From: Vibrio sp. D404a
Lineage (GTDB): Bacteria; Pseudomonadota; Gammaproteobacteria; Enterobacterales; Vibrionaceae
Assembly (NCBI RefSeq): GCF_030248535.1
Contig: NZ_JAHGAJ010000009.1
Location: 25,031 to 89,030, forward strand
Length of the DNA stretch: 64,000 bases
Direction of reading: 5' to 3'
Part shown: positions 1 to 8,950 of the stretch, one piece after another
Numbering within the stretch: the stretch's first letter is position 1
How the letters are laid out: each line of letters begins with the position of its first letter
Notes under the pieces: model-generated
The model's input: the letters and a program-made list of their open reading frames with translations, nothing else
What the model was told of the DNA's origin: nothing
Database searches by the model: none
Program-made: the position numbers and the translations under genes

Positions 1-2
1 AT

Positions 3-230
3 GGCAAAGCACTCCTTCGCCTGACCTACAACGGAACATCACTTAAAGGCTGGGTAGCTGCCGATACGCATGCCTTAACCCTATATGCGAGCCATAAGCA
101 ATGGGACTATCGCTTTTCTGGGACAGTCAGCGCTGATAAGGTAACTGGAGAGTGGTATCTGACAAATGGACCCTGTCGAGGGCATTGGTATTTAGAACGT
201 GTCTCAGAGACGAATTCACTAATACAGTAA
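3..230 (+). CDS. 3' end of an unrecognised gene (partial)
   Basis: The gene starts before the window. The frame is open from base 3 to the TAA at 228-230 and gives 75 residues, rich in Trp, Tyr and Gly near the end (GEWYLTNG, RGHWYLE), which suggests a small beta-rich domain. The codon use resembles the neighbouring genes. I do not recognise a family, and the missing 5' part prevents any functional call. The next gene starts 119 bases downstream on the same strand, with no clear terminator between them. Confidence 0.45.
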   Translation, partial: GKALLRLTYNGTSLKGWVAADTHALTLYASHKQWDYRFSGTVSADKVTGEWYLTNGPCRGHWYLERVSETNSLIQ

Positions 231-349
231 CTCAGTGACAAAGCGCTCGTCAGGAAAGTAATCTGTGACAATTCGTCCCGATTAATAACGGCTCGATTCC
301 ACCAATTCCTATAAACCCGTCATTCAGCTCAAGGAGTGTTAGATTCGCC

Positions 350-637
350 ATGTCGAAAATCGTTCTATCAGGACACATCAAGGTACCATTAGATGACCTT
401 AATGAAGTGCTTGCAGCGCTGCCAATACATTACACCCTTACCCATGAAGAACCCGGCTGCCTAGTCTTTGAGGTGACACAGGATCAACATGATCCTCAGA
501 TATTTCATGTCTATGAAGAGTTTATTGATAAGCAGGCGTTTGAGCAGCACCAACATCGCGTCAAACACTCTGATTGGGGCAATAAAACGGCTAGAGTTGA
601 ACGCCACTACCAAGTCACTGATAGTGGTCAGCCCTAG
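350..637 (+). CDS. antibiotic biosynthesis monooxygenase (ABM) domain protein
   Basis: A 95-residue single-domain protein of the dimeric alpha+beta barrel ABM fold. The pattern HEEPGCLVFEV, then DPQIFHVYEEF, then AFEQHQH matches the central strands and helix of YgiN/LsrG-like quinol monooxygenases. Members oxidise quinols or small signals, and the actual substrate cannot be read from sequence. An AAGGAG lies about 14 bases before the ATG, farther than ideal, but no better in-frame start is available. It has no operon partner: the gene is followed by an AT-rich gap and then by a gene on the other strand. Confidence 0.75.
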   Translation: MSKIVLSGHIKVPLDDLNEVLAALPIHYTLTHEEPGCLVFEVTQDQHDPQIFHVYEEFIDKQAFEQHQHRVKHSDWGNKTARVERHYQVTDSGQP

Positions 638-796
638 TATTCAGACATAGCTTTTAGAAACAAATTTCAGGCAAAGTAATCTGTTTTAAAAAGCAAACTG
701 TTTTAGAAATCGCTCTTAGAAAACCGATTTAGAAAACAAACGATGCTGATATGAAGGTCGCCCTTGATGAGCCAAGTGCTGCTAAGTCTGGCTTGG

Positions 797-1249
797 TTAG
801 CTCAGCTTTACTCGATACAGTGGATTTGGCTCTTTGTCGACAAAGTATTGCCATACGTGATCATAAACTGCATGTTGATTGGGGAAAGGCGCCAACTGCT
901 TTGCCTCCTCCAACGTACACCAACGATACTCGGTGTGTTCATCGTTGAGAATCACCTCTTGATCAGGCGGACACACAACAGCAAACACAGGGATAAGTTC
1001 AATTACGTTGGAGTAGTGCTCGTAGAACTGCTCTAAAAACTGAGCGTTATACAGAGCTTGAACGTCAATTTCTGTCTCTTCCTTAAACTCACGTACAATC
1101 GCCTGCCAGCCTGTTTCATTGTTCTCAATAGAGCCTGCAACATGGCACCAGAAGCCACCCTTCACGCGCTTCATGATTAACATTTTCATCTGACCCTCAA
1201 TCTCAGAGAGAGCCACGCCAGATACAATCGAAGTATTTAAAGGGATCAT
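797..1249 (-). CDS. Nudix hydrolase
   Basis: A 150-residue Nudix-fold protein. The Nudix box is clear: a Gly, five residues later the conserved Glu, then REFKEETEI, with the catalytic REXXEE core intact. The usual Gly near the end of the box is Glu here. These enzymes hydrolyse nucleoside diphosphates linked to another moiety using Mg2+. The early part, with LIMKRVKGGFWCHVAGSIE, resembles the NTP-pyrophosphohydrolase (MutT/NudB-like) subgroup, but the substrate is not predictable. The ATG at 1249 is preceded by AGGTTG. The gene stands alone between genes that are not functionally linked to it. Confidence 0.85.
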   Translation of the reverse strand: MIPLNTSIVSGVALSEIEGQMKMLIMKRVKGGFWCHVAGSIENNETGWQAIVREFKEETEIDVQALYNAQFLEQFYEHYSNVIELIPVFAVVCPPDQEVILNDEHTEYRWCTLEEAKQLAPFPNQHAVYDHVWQYFVDKEPNPLYRVKLS

Positions 1250-1354
1250 AAGCCAACCTATTCATATTAAAGCGAAAGAGTAACACGTTTTTTCCCTCAC
1301 ACTCCATACAATGCCAATAAAACAATAACTTATATCAATCACTCTTCGACCGGT

Positions 1355-2407
1355 TTACCTCTCAGTCTGCTTTACCTCTTCAATCAACTTTACCTCTTGA
1401 ATAACGAAGTTAGCAAAACTCACCTGCTCGTCTTTGAGTAAATGTTTCGATTTTAACGAACGGTAGATACCCCATTTTGGTCGCACAAAATGGCCCTTGC
1501 CATCAAGATCACCAGAGCGCCACATCTCCAAGTTCGGTTCATCTACTTCGATGAGTGGTTGGCTTTCACCTAGCTTAGTCACCGTCATATAGAGTGACCC
1601 TTGCTCATGATAGTGAGCACGTACAAACACCTCTAACCACTGCCCTTGAATATCCTTGTTCCAGTCGACATTTTTCATTCGTGCCGTATGCGCTAGCGTA
1701 TTATTTTCTGTGCCGCGACGGTCACTGTTGTAATGAACGTGTCGCACTTCTAACCCACTCTTTCCGCTGCGTGTATTCGCGGTCAGCGTCAATAAAGGAG
1801 AATTAGTGATCCCCGCACTGCCACGCGCTTTAACCGCCTTTAATTGGAAAAGATGCGTGAAGTTTTTACTTACTGCCAGATCATCGCTGACCTTGAATGC
1901 CCAGCGATACTCAAACGTTTTGCCTAAAGCCCCCTTCAGGTGGTCATCCGATTTCGCGTAGACTTTAATCTCATTGCGCTGTCGGTCAGTGATCTCGACT
2001 TTATCGCGGTCTTTGTCCTCATCAACATGAATGTGGAATACAAAATGATTACCCACTTTGGGATCATTTGCTTCTGTGATGTGTCGTTCACCAGCGTGGT
2101 TGGCAGATCCATAGAGGTCAGGAGCTTCGATGGAGCCTCTCCCCAAAACACCTTCAATAAGATCATAAGTCTCCTCCCCTTCAGCACCATCCGCGACAAG
2201 CTCTGTTGAACTCACAACATAGTAATTTCCAGACTCATCAAGAGGGTAAGCTTTTGATTGTTCAGTCACTGCACTGCAAGCGGATAACAAAAATACGCTG
2301 CCAACACCGATCCATAGTGGTTTGAACGCGAATCGCTTTGTGCGCAAAGGAGAAATTAATGAAGAGAAGCGGTCTAAGAAGGACTCGAGCGAAAAAGTGA
2401 ATGCCAT
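1355..2407 (-). CDS. lyase-like exported lipoprotein (concanavalin A-like fold)
   Basis: A 350-residue protein if translation begins at the ATG at 2407, which has AGGGA eight bases upstream. The frame stays open to a TTG at 2554, but that start has no good ribosome site. A hydrophobic segment ends in a lipobox (LSAC, Cys44), so the protein is probably an outer-membrane lipoprotein, with an unusually long N-terminal segment before the membrane stretch. The mature part carries DRQRNEIKVY and EYRWAFKVSDDL, which resemble heparinase I/PL20-type polysaccharide lyases with a jelly-roll fold. That suggests degradation of an acidic marine polysaccharide. The family call is by motif memory only and could be wrong at the subfamily level. 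Confidence 0.6.
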   Translation of the reverse strand: MAFTFSLESFLDRFSSLISPLRTKRFAFKPLWIGVGSVFLLSACSAVTEQSKAYPLDESGNYYVVSSTELVADGAEGEETYDLIEGVLGRGSIEAPDLYGSANHAGERHITEANDPKVGNHFVFHIHVDEDKDRDKVEITDRQRNEIKVYAKSDDHLKGALGKTFEYRWAFKVSDDLAVSKNFTHLFQLKAVKARGSAGITNSPLLTLTANTRSGKSGLEVRHVHYNSDRRGTENNTLAHTARMKNVDWNKDIQGQWLEVFVRAHYHEQGSLYMTVTKLGESQPLIEVDEPNLEMWRSGDLDGKGHFVRPKWGIYRSLKSKHLLKDEQVSFANFVIQEVKLIEEVKQTER

Positions 2408-2714
2408 AAATGGATTCCCTGTAGTCAACACAATGGGTAAGTTCATCGATCTCTTAAACAATGTGTTTGTTGAATTCTGATAGTGTCCGGCTAGATTACC
2501 ACTACAAAATAAATAAAATATAATAATACAAATTAATTTTGATAAGCCTCCCAATTATCATTGCGCCTCCCGTTAGAACGACAAACCACGTTAATCCGTG
2601 TGAAAATTTACATTGGGACTCTTTTCTAATTTGAGGCAATGATCGATAAAGAGTAGAATCTGGCGCCTGACGCAGAAACTCTGCGACGTCATTCACTCAG
2701 TAAAAAGACACGCT

Positions 2715-4427
2715 ATGCACTCATCGACTTCTTCGCATGTTTCAGAATTTACCCACTCTCCTGAACAGTGCTTTACCCGATTCAACCAATCGATTGAGTC
2801 ATACTCTCTGCCAGAACGCTTTACGTTCCCTTTTTACTACGAGCCACACCCGCTGTGTGAATTGGCTTCAGCTCAACTGCAAGCTCATCTTGAAACACAA
2901 ACCGATTGGCAGCATGACTTCGGGCTAGAATCACAAGAAGGCCGCGGCAAGATGTTCGGTGTTCTTATTGTGCGCAGCCCACAAGGTGAAATTGGCTACT
3001 TTTCAGCATTTTCTGGAAAGATTGCCGACCAAAACCTACTACCACACTTCGTGCCACCAGTATTTGATATGTTGAATAGCGAGAGTTTCTTCCATCAAGA
3101 TACGGCCGACATGATGGCAGTGAATGCGAAATACAAAGCATTGAAATCCGATGAAAGCTATCTGGCACTGTGTGAGCAACTTGCGCACAACCAAGCGCAA
3201 GCGGAGCAAGAGAACGAGGCCCAACGCCAACAAGTGATTGAAGGCCGTAAAGTGCGTAAGCAACAGCGTGAACAAGGTAAATTGGATCTTGATGAAGCCG
3301 AATTTGAGCAATTAAGTATTGAACTTGGCAAAACCAGCGTTGCAGACAAAAATCAGCAGAAACACCTAAAGGCGGCTTGGGAAAAGCGTCTGGCTGATCT
3401 GCAATCAAAAATTGATGTTTATACTGAACAACTTGAGCAGCTAAAAGAGCAACGCGCATCCATCTCTCATCAACTACAGCACAAGTTGTTTGCTCAATAC
3501 GCATTTCTAAATGCTGAAGGTAAAACCGAAGATCTCAACCATATCTTCGCGCCATTGACTAACCCAATACCACCAGCAGGGTCTGGCGAATGTGCGGCTC
3601 CTAAAATGCTGCAATACGCCTACCTACACGGCTACACACCATTAGCGATGGCTGAATTCTGGTGGGGACGTTCGCCTAAATCCGAAGTTCGTAAACACAA
3701 GAAGTACTACGCTTCGTGTCAGAGTAAGTGCGTACCAATCTTGGGGCACATGATGAAAGGCTTAGAGGTCGATCCTAATCCACTTCTAGAAAATCCAGCC
3801 GAAGGGAAAGAGCTCGATATCCTCTATCAAGACGAGCACATTGTTGTGGCTCATAAACCGTCTGGATTCTTATCCGTACCGGGTAAAACCATCAAGGACT
3901 CTGCCTATACTCGTGTTCAGGAGCTGTTCCCGAACGTTGAAGGGCCATTTGTGATCCACCGATTGGACATGGCGACCTCGGGAATACTGGTCTTTGCACT
4001 CACTCGTCGCGCAAACAAAAGCCTGCAAAAGCAGTTTATTACTCGTGAAGTTGAGAAGCGTTACGTCGCTCTGATTGAAGGCAACCTAGAGCAAGACGAG
4101 GGCTATATTCGTTTGCCGCTGCGTGGCGACTTATACGACCGACCACGTCAAATTGTTTGCTATGAACACGGCAAACCAGCTGAAACCAAGTGGGAAGTGA
4201 TTGAACGTCACGACGGTAAAACCAAGGTCTACCTACACCCAAAAACAGGCCGTACTCATCAACTCCGTGTGCACTGCTCCCATGAAGAGGGGCTTCATAT
4301 GCCTATCGTCGGTGACATCCTCTACGGACATAAAGCAGACCGATTACATCTCCACGCAGAGAAGCTTTGCTTGAGTCACCCAATCACCAACGAGTGGATG
4401 GAGTTCCAGTTCGACGCGGAGTTCTAA
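2715..4427 (+). CDS. RluA-family RNA pseudouridine synthase with long N-terminal extension
   Basis: 570 residues. The C-terminal ~210 residues are an RluA/RsuA-type pseudouridine synthase catalytic domain, with the motif HRLDMATSGI (catalytic Asp about residue 418), then KRYVALIEG and KTGRTHQLRVH. It converts uridine to pseudouridine in rRNA or tRNA, and the target is unknown. The first ~350 residues are not part of the usual enzyme. They contain a long charged coiled coil (about residues 150-265, rich in Glu, Gln and Lys) and a Cys-containing block (KYYASCQSKC). The S4 RNA-binding domain common in this family is not evident. The start is the ATG at 2715, with only a weak AAAGA before it. Confidence 0.85.
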   Translation: MHSSTSSHVSEFTHSPEQCFTRFNQSIESYSLPERFTFPFYYEPHPLCELASAQLQAHLETQTDWQHDFGLESQEGRGKMFGVLIVRSPQGEIGYFSAFSGKIADQNLLPHFVPPVFDMLNSESFFHQDTADMMAVNAKYKALKSDESYLALCEQLAHNQAQAEQENEAQRQQVIEGRKVRKQQREQGKLDLDEAEFEQLSIELGKTSVADKNQQKHLKAAWEKRLADLQSKIDVYTEQLEQLKEQRASISHQLQHKLFAQYAFLNAEGKTEDLNHIFAPLTNPIPPAGSGECAAPKMLQYAYLHGYTPLAMAEFWWGRSPKSEVRKHKKYYASCQSKCVPILGHMMKGLEVDPNPLLENPAEGKELDILYQDEHIVVAHKPSGFLSVPGKTIKDSAYTRVQELFPNVEGPFVIHRLDMATSGILVFALTRRANKSLQKQFITREVEKRYVALIEGNLEQDEGYIRLPLRGDLYDRPRQIVCYEHGKPAETKWEVIERHDGKTKVYLHPKTGRTHQLRVHCSHEEGLHMPIVGDILYGHKADRLHLHAEKLCLSHPITNEWMEFQFDAEF

Positions 4428-4519
4428 GCGTTGCCTCAAACCGCCAGTAATGCGCATCTTACTAGCGGTTCTGATTAATGGTTCCTAATAACGATTGTTA
4501 CTTGCTGCACTTCTCTCTC

Positions 4520-4547
4520 ATAAGAGCCACAGCTTTGTGGCTCTTAT
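4520..4547. terminator. intrinsic terminator after the pseudouridine synthase
   Basis: A perfect 12-bp stem (ATAAGAGCCACA / TGTGGCTCTTAT) with loop GCTT lies about 90 bases after the stop at 4427. The run of T is weak, but the stem is long and perfectly paired. Confidence 0.7.
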
Positions 4548-4688
4548 TGCGTAGACTCCCGACGCACTTCATCACCTTATTTCTCCTACCTCTTTCGGAC
4601 ATATCTCCACGCTTATTGCACTACATCAAGATTCGCTTTCTTTTAAGGCGTAGGATGCCCCTCTTCTTTTTTCATTGAGGCCTTTGAT

Positions 4689-5072
4689 ATGTCATCAGCT
4701 GCTTTGAATCTACAACTCAACACACCATCATCTTCTTTAATTGCAGCGCAAGCACCAACAAGCTTGAAGCCAATCACAACAAAAAAGCCGGATCTAAATT
4801 CGGCCATGCTGAACCTGATCGAAGAAGTAAAAAACGAGCTCCCTCTTTACGAGTCTGAGACGTTTATCTGTGGGCATAAAGGAAACTGTTCAGGTTGCTC
4901 AAAGAAATTGCTTGAGATGGTCGACACGGAGCTGATGTACTGGGAACACAGCATTTCAATCGGACAAGGCCCTAACTTCGAAGAACTGCGTCGTTTTGGC
5001 AAGCTGTGCAGTAGTGTGAGACGAGGCTTAGAAAGAAACGGCCTAGTGGAGAAACGTCCTAGAGGCAAATAA
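4689..5072 (+). CDS. conserved hypothetical protein with Cys cluster
   Basis: A 127-residue cytoplasmic protein with no signal peptide. The first 35 residues are Ser/Thr/Pro-rich and probably unstructured. The centre contains ICGHKGNCSGCSKK, a C-X5-C-X2-C cluster that could bind a metal together with the later Cys in GKLCSSV. The C-terminus is basic (SVRRGLERNG then EKRPRGK), which would suit nucleic-acid binding. GAGG lies nine bases before the ATG. I do not recognise the family. It stands alone between a terminator and a hairpin pair. Confidence 0.7.
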   Translation: MSSAALNLQLNTPSSSLIAAQAPTSLKPITTKKPDLNSAMLNLIEEVKNELPLYESETFICGHKGNCSGCSKKLLEMVDTELMYWEHSISIGQGPNFEELRRFGKLCSSVRRGLERNGLVEKRPRGK

Positions 5073-5077
5073 CCACA

Positions 5078-5136
5078 ACCGAGTCTTTAAACTCGGTACT
5101 GAAACACGATTAAGGGCGTCCTCGATCGTGTTTCAG
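5078..5136. terminator. two adjacent hairpins after the 127-aa gene
   Basis: The first hairpin is ACCGAGT / ACTCGGT (5078-5084 with 5091-5097). The second is CTGAAACACGAT / ATCGTGTTTCAG (5099-5110 with 5125-5136), a perfect 12-bp stem with a 14-base loop. No T-run follows, so termination would be Rho-independent only weakly, or the structures protect the 3' end. Confidence 0.45.
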
Positions 5137-5196
5137 GTCGCGCAGCACCTAGCCTCACCGCATATTAACCCCAATAAAATCAATTGGAGTTAAACC

Positions 5197-6213
5197 ATGA
5201 AATGGACACATTTACTGCTCGCACCCTTCCTTTTCCTTTGTAATTCCGCCATCGCTTCCGGTGCTGGATTCACTCAAATAACCTTAACTGACGATCCTAG
5301 TCGCCCTCTGAACTCTGCGATTTGGTATCCCACACAAGATACATCAGACACAACCTTAATTGGCGATAACCCGGCCTTCATCGGCACACAAGTTATAAGA
5401 GATGCAAAAATTCAAGCAGGTACTTTCCCAGTAGTCCTGCTCTCACACGGCTACCGAGGGAACTGGCGAAACCAAAACTGGCTAGCGACCAGACTTGCGA
5501 ATCATGGCTACATCGTCGCGGCCGCGGACCACCCGGGAACCACCTCTTTTGATCAGTCTCCGAAGCAAGCAGCTAAATGGTGGGAAAGACCGAGAGATGT
5601 ATCGCGTATTCTGGATTATTTATTATCTGACACCGCGTGGAAGTCGTCTGTTAACGCAGACAATGTTGCGGTTATCGGGCATTCACTAGGTGGTTGGACA
5701 GTGATGCAATTGGCGGGAGCAAAACTGGATAGACCAACCTTTAAGGCTAATTGTCAGGCATACCCGAACCCACGAACTTGTGGGCTTGCTGAAGAGTTAG
5801 GGTTAGACAAAGCCCAAGATAAAGAGCCAAGCAATAAACAGCTTTCAGACACTCGAATTCAACGTGTCGTTAGCCTTGATCTGGGGCTTGCTCGCAGCTT
5901 TTCAGTGGGCAGCTTAAATGACATTACAGTACCAACCTTAATACTGGCGGCCGGTGTCGATATTGGAGATCTACCTCAGGCATTGGAGTCTGGCTACATT
6001 GCTGAATATATGCCCCTGAATACAAGACGATACAAGGTCTATGAAAGTGCTACTCACTTTAGCTTCATTCAACGTTGCAAACTTGGGGCAGAGCTTCTGC
6101 TTGAAGAAGAGGTACCCGGCGATGGCATCATCTGTAAAGATGGCTCAGGGGCTTCACGCGACCAGCTACATCAATGGATCTTTAGTGACATCGTTAGCTT
6201 TCTGAATAGATAA
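5197..6213 (+). CDS. exported alpha/beta hydrolase (dienelactone hydrolase/PAF-acetylhydrolase-like)
   Basis: A 338-residue secreted esterase-like protein. Residues 1-20 form a signal peptide ending in SAIAS. The alpha/beta-hydrolase elements are in order: an oxyanion-side HG in VVLLSHGYRG, the DHPGTT loop, and the nucleophile elbow GHSLGG (Ser about 163). A late His in SATHFSFIQ is the probable catalytic His. The extracytoplasmic location and predicted family (DUF-type predicted dienelactone hydrolases) suggest hydrolysis of an ester or lipid substrate outside the cytoplasm. GGAG lies seven bases before the ATG. The AraC-type gene that follows runs in the opposite direction with its 3' end only 17 bases away. 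Confidence 0.8.
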   Translation: MKWTHLLLAPFLFLCNSAIASGAGFTQITLTDDPSRPLNSAIWYPTQDTSDTTLIGDNPAFIGTQVIRDAKIQAGTFPVVLLSHGYRGNWRNQNWLATRLANHGYIVAAADHPGTTSFDQSPKQAAKWWERPRDVSRILDYLLSDTAWKSSVNADNVAVIGHSLGGWTVMQLAGAKLDRPTFKANCQAYPNPRTCGLAEELGLDKAQDKEPSNKQLSDTRIQRVVSLDLGLARSFSVGSLNDITVPTLILAAGVDIGDLPQALESGYIAEYMPLNTRRYKVYESATHFSFIQRCKLGAELLLEEEVPGDGIICKDGSGASRDQLHQWIFSDIVSFLNR

Positions 6214-6230
6214 ACAGAGATCAAATACAC

Positions 6231-7301
6231 TCAATCTAACACTTGTGGCGAACTTCGAAACTCACTCGGAGTTTGCCCTGTTATCCTTGAAAACTCGCGA
6301 TTGAAATTAGACTTAGTTTGAAAGCCTGAACTCAAAAAGATGCCAGTTATCGATTCATCACTTTGCTTCAAGAGAGTCTTAGCGTGCTCAACTCGATAGG
6401 CGTTAATCACCTTCGAAATGTTCTGGTGCTGAGTTTGATTAACTGCAGACGATATTTTTCGAGCGGGGATACCTAGCTTTCGAGCCAAGCGGTTAAGAGA
6501 CAAGTCAGGATCCTTGAATACTTGATGCTCTCTCATTAATGCATCGAACTGAGCAATAATCTGCGCGGTCTCTTCAGCTTTGCTCTCATCTACGTCTCGC
6601 GCGAGTGTGGCTGGCGTATCGGCCTCTTCTGTAAAGCTGTGTAACAGTGAGGAGGAAACCTGCTGTTGTTTGTGTTTTTCGTTGACAGGCATACTCATAC
6701 TGATAACCATCACCGCAGCCACAATTGCAGGAATAAGAACCATATAGCCAATCGATAATATCAAGTTGGTGTGCTGCGCGTTGAGCAACAAGATATCGTA
6801 AGAGAGTACCCCATCAACTAAAGCCGAGAACAACAGCATAACACCGGCAACCCGTTCAGCAACCAATACTCTTGATACATCGGTCAACCGCACTTGCTCC
6901 GGCACGCTGAATGACGATTTCAGCAACAGGCTGCCATAGCCCAGATAAAGCAAAATCAGCAATATATCGACGGTTCCCACCCAGATATGCTGATACAACA
7001 ATGCGCCAATCAATACAGAGACAGGACCTAACCAGTGCAAATAGGTATTGGGCTGACTTCGATGGGCTCCCGCAAAACACTGCCAAGCCGCCACAGGCAC
7101 CATCGCTCCGAGAATTGGCTGCAGAAAGCGAAATAACGCCATATCTACCGTCCATCGCAGCCCGACAACAGCGATCATTAACGCACATAGGGTGATAAAC
7201 CAAAATGGCTTTTGACTGGTTTGTGGGTAACGACAGCGAAGCAACATGCCAGCCATGACTAACAATAGCGAAGCAACAAATGGTAAGGGAATGGCGAGCA
7301 T
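6231..7301 (-). CDS. membrane-anchored AraC-family transcriptional regulator
   Basis: 356 residues from the ATG at 7301 (a TTG one codon earlier is less likely). The first ~210 residues contain about six or seven hydrophobic membrane segments, followed by a cytoplasmic linker rich in Glu and Ser. The C-terminal ~100 residues are an AraC double helix-turn-helix, with LNRLARKLGIPARKISSAVNQ as the first helix pair and GFQTKSNFNREFSRITGQTPSEFR as the signature. Such integral-membrane AraC proteins sense an unknown signal at the membrane. The target genes are unknown. The adjacent secreted hydrolase, which converges with it, is only a weak candidate. Confidence 0.8.
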   Translation of the reverse strand: MLAIPLPFVASLLLVMAGMLLRCRYPQTSQKPFWFITLCALMIAVVGLRWTVDMALFRFLQPILGAMVPVAAWQCFAGAHRSQPNTYLHWLGPVSVLIGALLYQHIWVGTVDILLILLYLGYGSLLLKSSFSVPEQVRLTDVSRVLVAERVAGVMLLFSALVDGVLSYDILLLNAQHTNLILSIGYMVLIPAIVAAVMVISMSMPVNEKHKQQQVSSSLLHSFTEEADTPATLARDVDESKAEETAQIIAQFDALMREHQVFKDPDLSLNRLARKLGIPARKISSAVNQTQHQNISKVINAYRVEHAKTLLKQSDESITGIFLSSGFQTKSNFNREFSRITGQTPSEFRSSPQVLD

Positions 7302-7398
7302 CAAAAGTCCATGTTAGTAACTGATTACTCAGCTTTTATCGCTGAATACATAGTGATGACAACTTGAACCAATGGTAATCCATTCACCAAATGTAATA

Positions 7399-7419
7399 AA
7401 GGCTCCATCAAGGAGCCTT
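7399..7419 (-). terminator. terminator after the NhaC-type transporter gene
   Basis: Stem AAGGCTCC / GGAGCCTT with a five-base loop. On the minus strand it is followed by a T-rich stretch (TTTATTACATTT). Confidence 0.65.
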
Positions 7420-7437
7420 CGTTCAAAACCCATGGTT

Positions 7438-7520
7438 CTTTAAAACCAAGAGCTACCTAAAACCAACAATCACTTAAAACAAGACTTACTTAAAACCAAG
7501 AATGATTTAAAAACCAAAAA
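7438..7520. repeat. five imperfect ~17-bp direct repeats (TTAAAACCAAGA core)
   Basis: Five near-tandem copies of a degenerate unit with core TAAAACCAAGA fill the gap between the stop of the transporter gene and its terminator. The units differ at several positions, so they are old or loosely maintained. They encode nothing obvious. Confidence 0.55.
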
Positions 7521-7524
7521 TTAC

Positions 7525-8901
7525 TCAGTTTGAGTAACGGTTATCTGCTTGAGGTGTTTGACGCGCTGGGTGTTTGATAAATACAGCGATCACCGCCACG
7601 ATAGCCAATGCGAAACAGTAGAAAGAGTGAGAGACGATTTCAAGCGGCGATAGGTTGAACACTGAGCCCAATAGCAGCACCTGCGCACCGTAAGGCAACA
7701 CACCTTGAATCACACATGAGAAGATATCCAATAAGCTTGCAGAGCGACGTGGGGAAACATCATTCTCTTCCGCTAGTTGGCGAGCCACACTACCAGACAC
7801 AATGATTGCAACGGTATTGTTCGCTGTACACGCATTCACCATCGATACCAAACCCGCAATACCCAACTCACTCGCACGCCCGTTGGCTTGTTTAGAGTGC
7901 TTTGAACCAAAGGTACGAATCATACCGCTAACAAGGTTAGTTAGATACGCCAAACCACCTTGACGGCGCATCAGCTCACTTAGACCACCAATCAACATGG
8001 AAAGCAGGAAGATCTCTTGCATGTTGCCAAAGCCAGCGTAGATGTCTTGCGCGTAGTCCGTCAGGCTGTAGTCATGAACACCCACCAAGCTCACACTGCC
8101 TGCCAGCAGGATACCAATCGTCAGTACCACGAACACATTCATACCAGAGACAGCCAAAACCAAGATCGTCACGTAAGGCAGAACCTTCAACCACTCAATC
8201 GGGCCAGTCTCTGGGACTTGCGTTGCCGTACTGTTGAACGCAAAGATAGCAATCGCGATCAAAGCAGCAGGAAGTGCAATGCGGATGTTCTCTTTAAACT
8301 TGTCACGCATCTCACAGCCTTGCGAACGTGTCGCCGCAATCGTGGTATCTGAAATGATAGACAAGTTGTCGCCAAACATTGCGCCACTTAACACCACACC
8401 CGCTGTCAATGGAAGGCTCATGCCTGCCGAGTCAGCAATACCTAGTGCAACAGGTGCTACCGCCGCGATGGTGCCCATAGAGGTACCCATCGCTGTCGCA
8501 ATAAAGGCTGAAATTAAGAAGATACCCGGCAAAATCATGCTCGTCGGAATCGCAGACAAGCCTAGGTTTACCGTTGCATCAACGCCACCAGAGGCCTTTG
8601 CGACTGCCGCGAATGCACCAGCCAATAGATAGATCATGCACATCGCCACGATGTCTGGATGACCGACACCACGGATAAAGTGCTCAATTGCACGGTTGAT
8701 CTTATCTTTGCTGATCAATAAAGCGACCATAATTGCTGGCAACGTCGCAATAGGTGCAGGCAGCTGATAGAAGGCGAAATCAACACCTTGGTAAGAGAGG
8801 TAGCTCCCTACTCCAATGAACAGAGCAAGGAAAATCATTAACGGGATCAACGCCACCGCGCTCGGGACGATTGGCGCATCAGAGTGCTTAGAATTAGACA
8901 T
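7525..8901 (-). CDS. metT: NhaC-family transporter, probable methionine transporter MetT
   Basis: A 458-residue integral membrane protein with about 11-12 hydrophobic segments and the Na+/H+ antiporter NhaC superfamily pattern (GVVLSGAMFGDNLSIISDTT, NACTANNTVAIIVSG). The superfamily includes Na+/H+ antiporters and amino-acid carriers. Comparative genomics has assigned one subgroup, MetT, to methionine uptake because it is controlled by MetJ or SAM riboswitches. Here four tandem 8-bp MetJ-like boxes lie 50-81 bases before the ATG, which supports methionine as substrate. That assignment is inference from regulation. No partner gene is adjacent. Confidence 0.75.
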   Translation of the reverse strand: MSNSKHSDAPIVPSAVALIPLMIFLALFIGVGSYLSYQGVDFAFYQLPAPIATLPAIMVALLISKDKINRAIEHFIRGVGHPDIVAMCMIYLLAGAFAAVAKASGGVDATVNLGLSAIPTSMILPGIFLISAFIATAMGTSMGTIAAVAPVALGIADSAGMSLPLTAGVVLSGAMFGDNLSIISDTTIAATRSQGCEMRDKFKENIRIALPAALIAIAIFAFNSTATQVPETGPIEWLKVLPYVTILVLAVSGMNVFVVLTIGILLAGSVSLVGVHDYSLTDYAQDIYAGFGNMQEIFLLSMLIGGLSELMRRQGGLAYLTNLVSGMIRTFGSKHSKQANGRASELGIAGLVSMVNACTANNTVAIIVSGSVARQLAEENDVSPRRSASLLDIFSCVIQGVLPYGAQVLLLGSVFNLSPLEIVSHSFYCFALAIVAVIAVFIKHPARQTPQADNRYSN

Positions 8902-8950
8902 GGAAAAACATACTATAGAACAGGAGGGCAGCAGACTAATCCCACCTTAA

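Noticed and set aside
751..1036. Two plus-strand frames at 751-948 and 764-1036
   Set aside because: They run into the 3' half of the Nudix gene, which has an intact motif, and have no ribosome site.
2965..3504. Minus-strand open frame of 179 codons inside the pseudouridine synthase gene
   Set aside because: It is entirely antisense to a well-supported gene, lacks a ribosome site and shows no recognisable domain.
4478..4678. 66-codon plus-strand frame between the pseudouridine synthase and the 127-aa gene
   Set aside because: It spans the terminator hairpin and lacks a ribosome site.
7438..7520. Possible CRISPR array from the repeated TTAAAACCAAGA
   Set aside because: Units are imperfect, about 17 bp with no unique spacers, and there are no cas genes.
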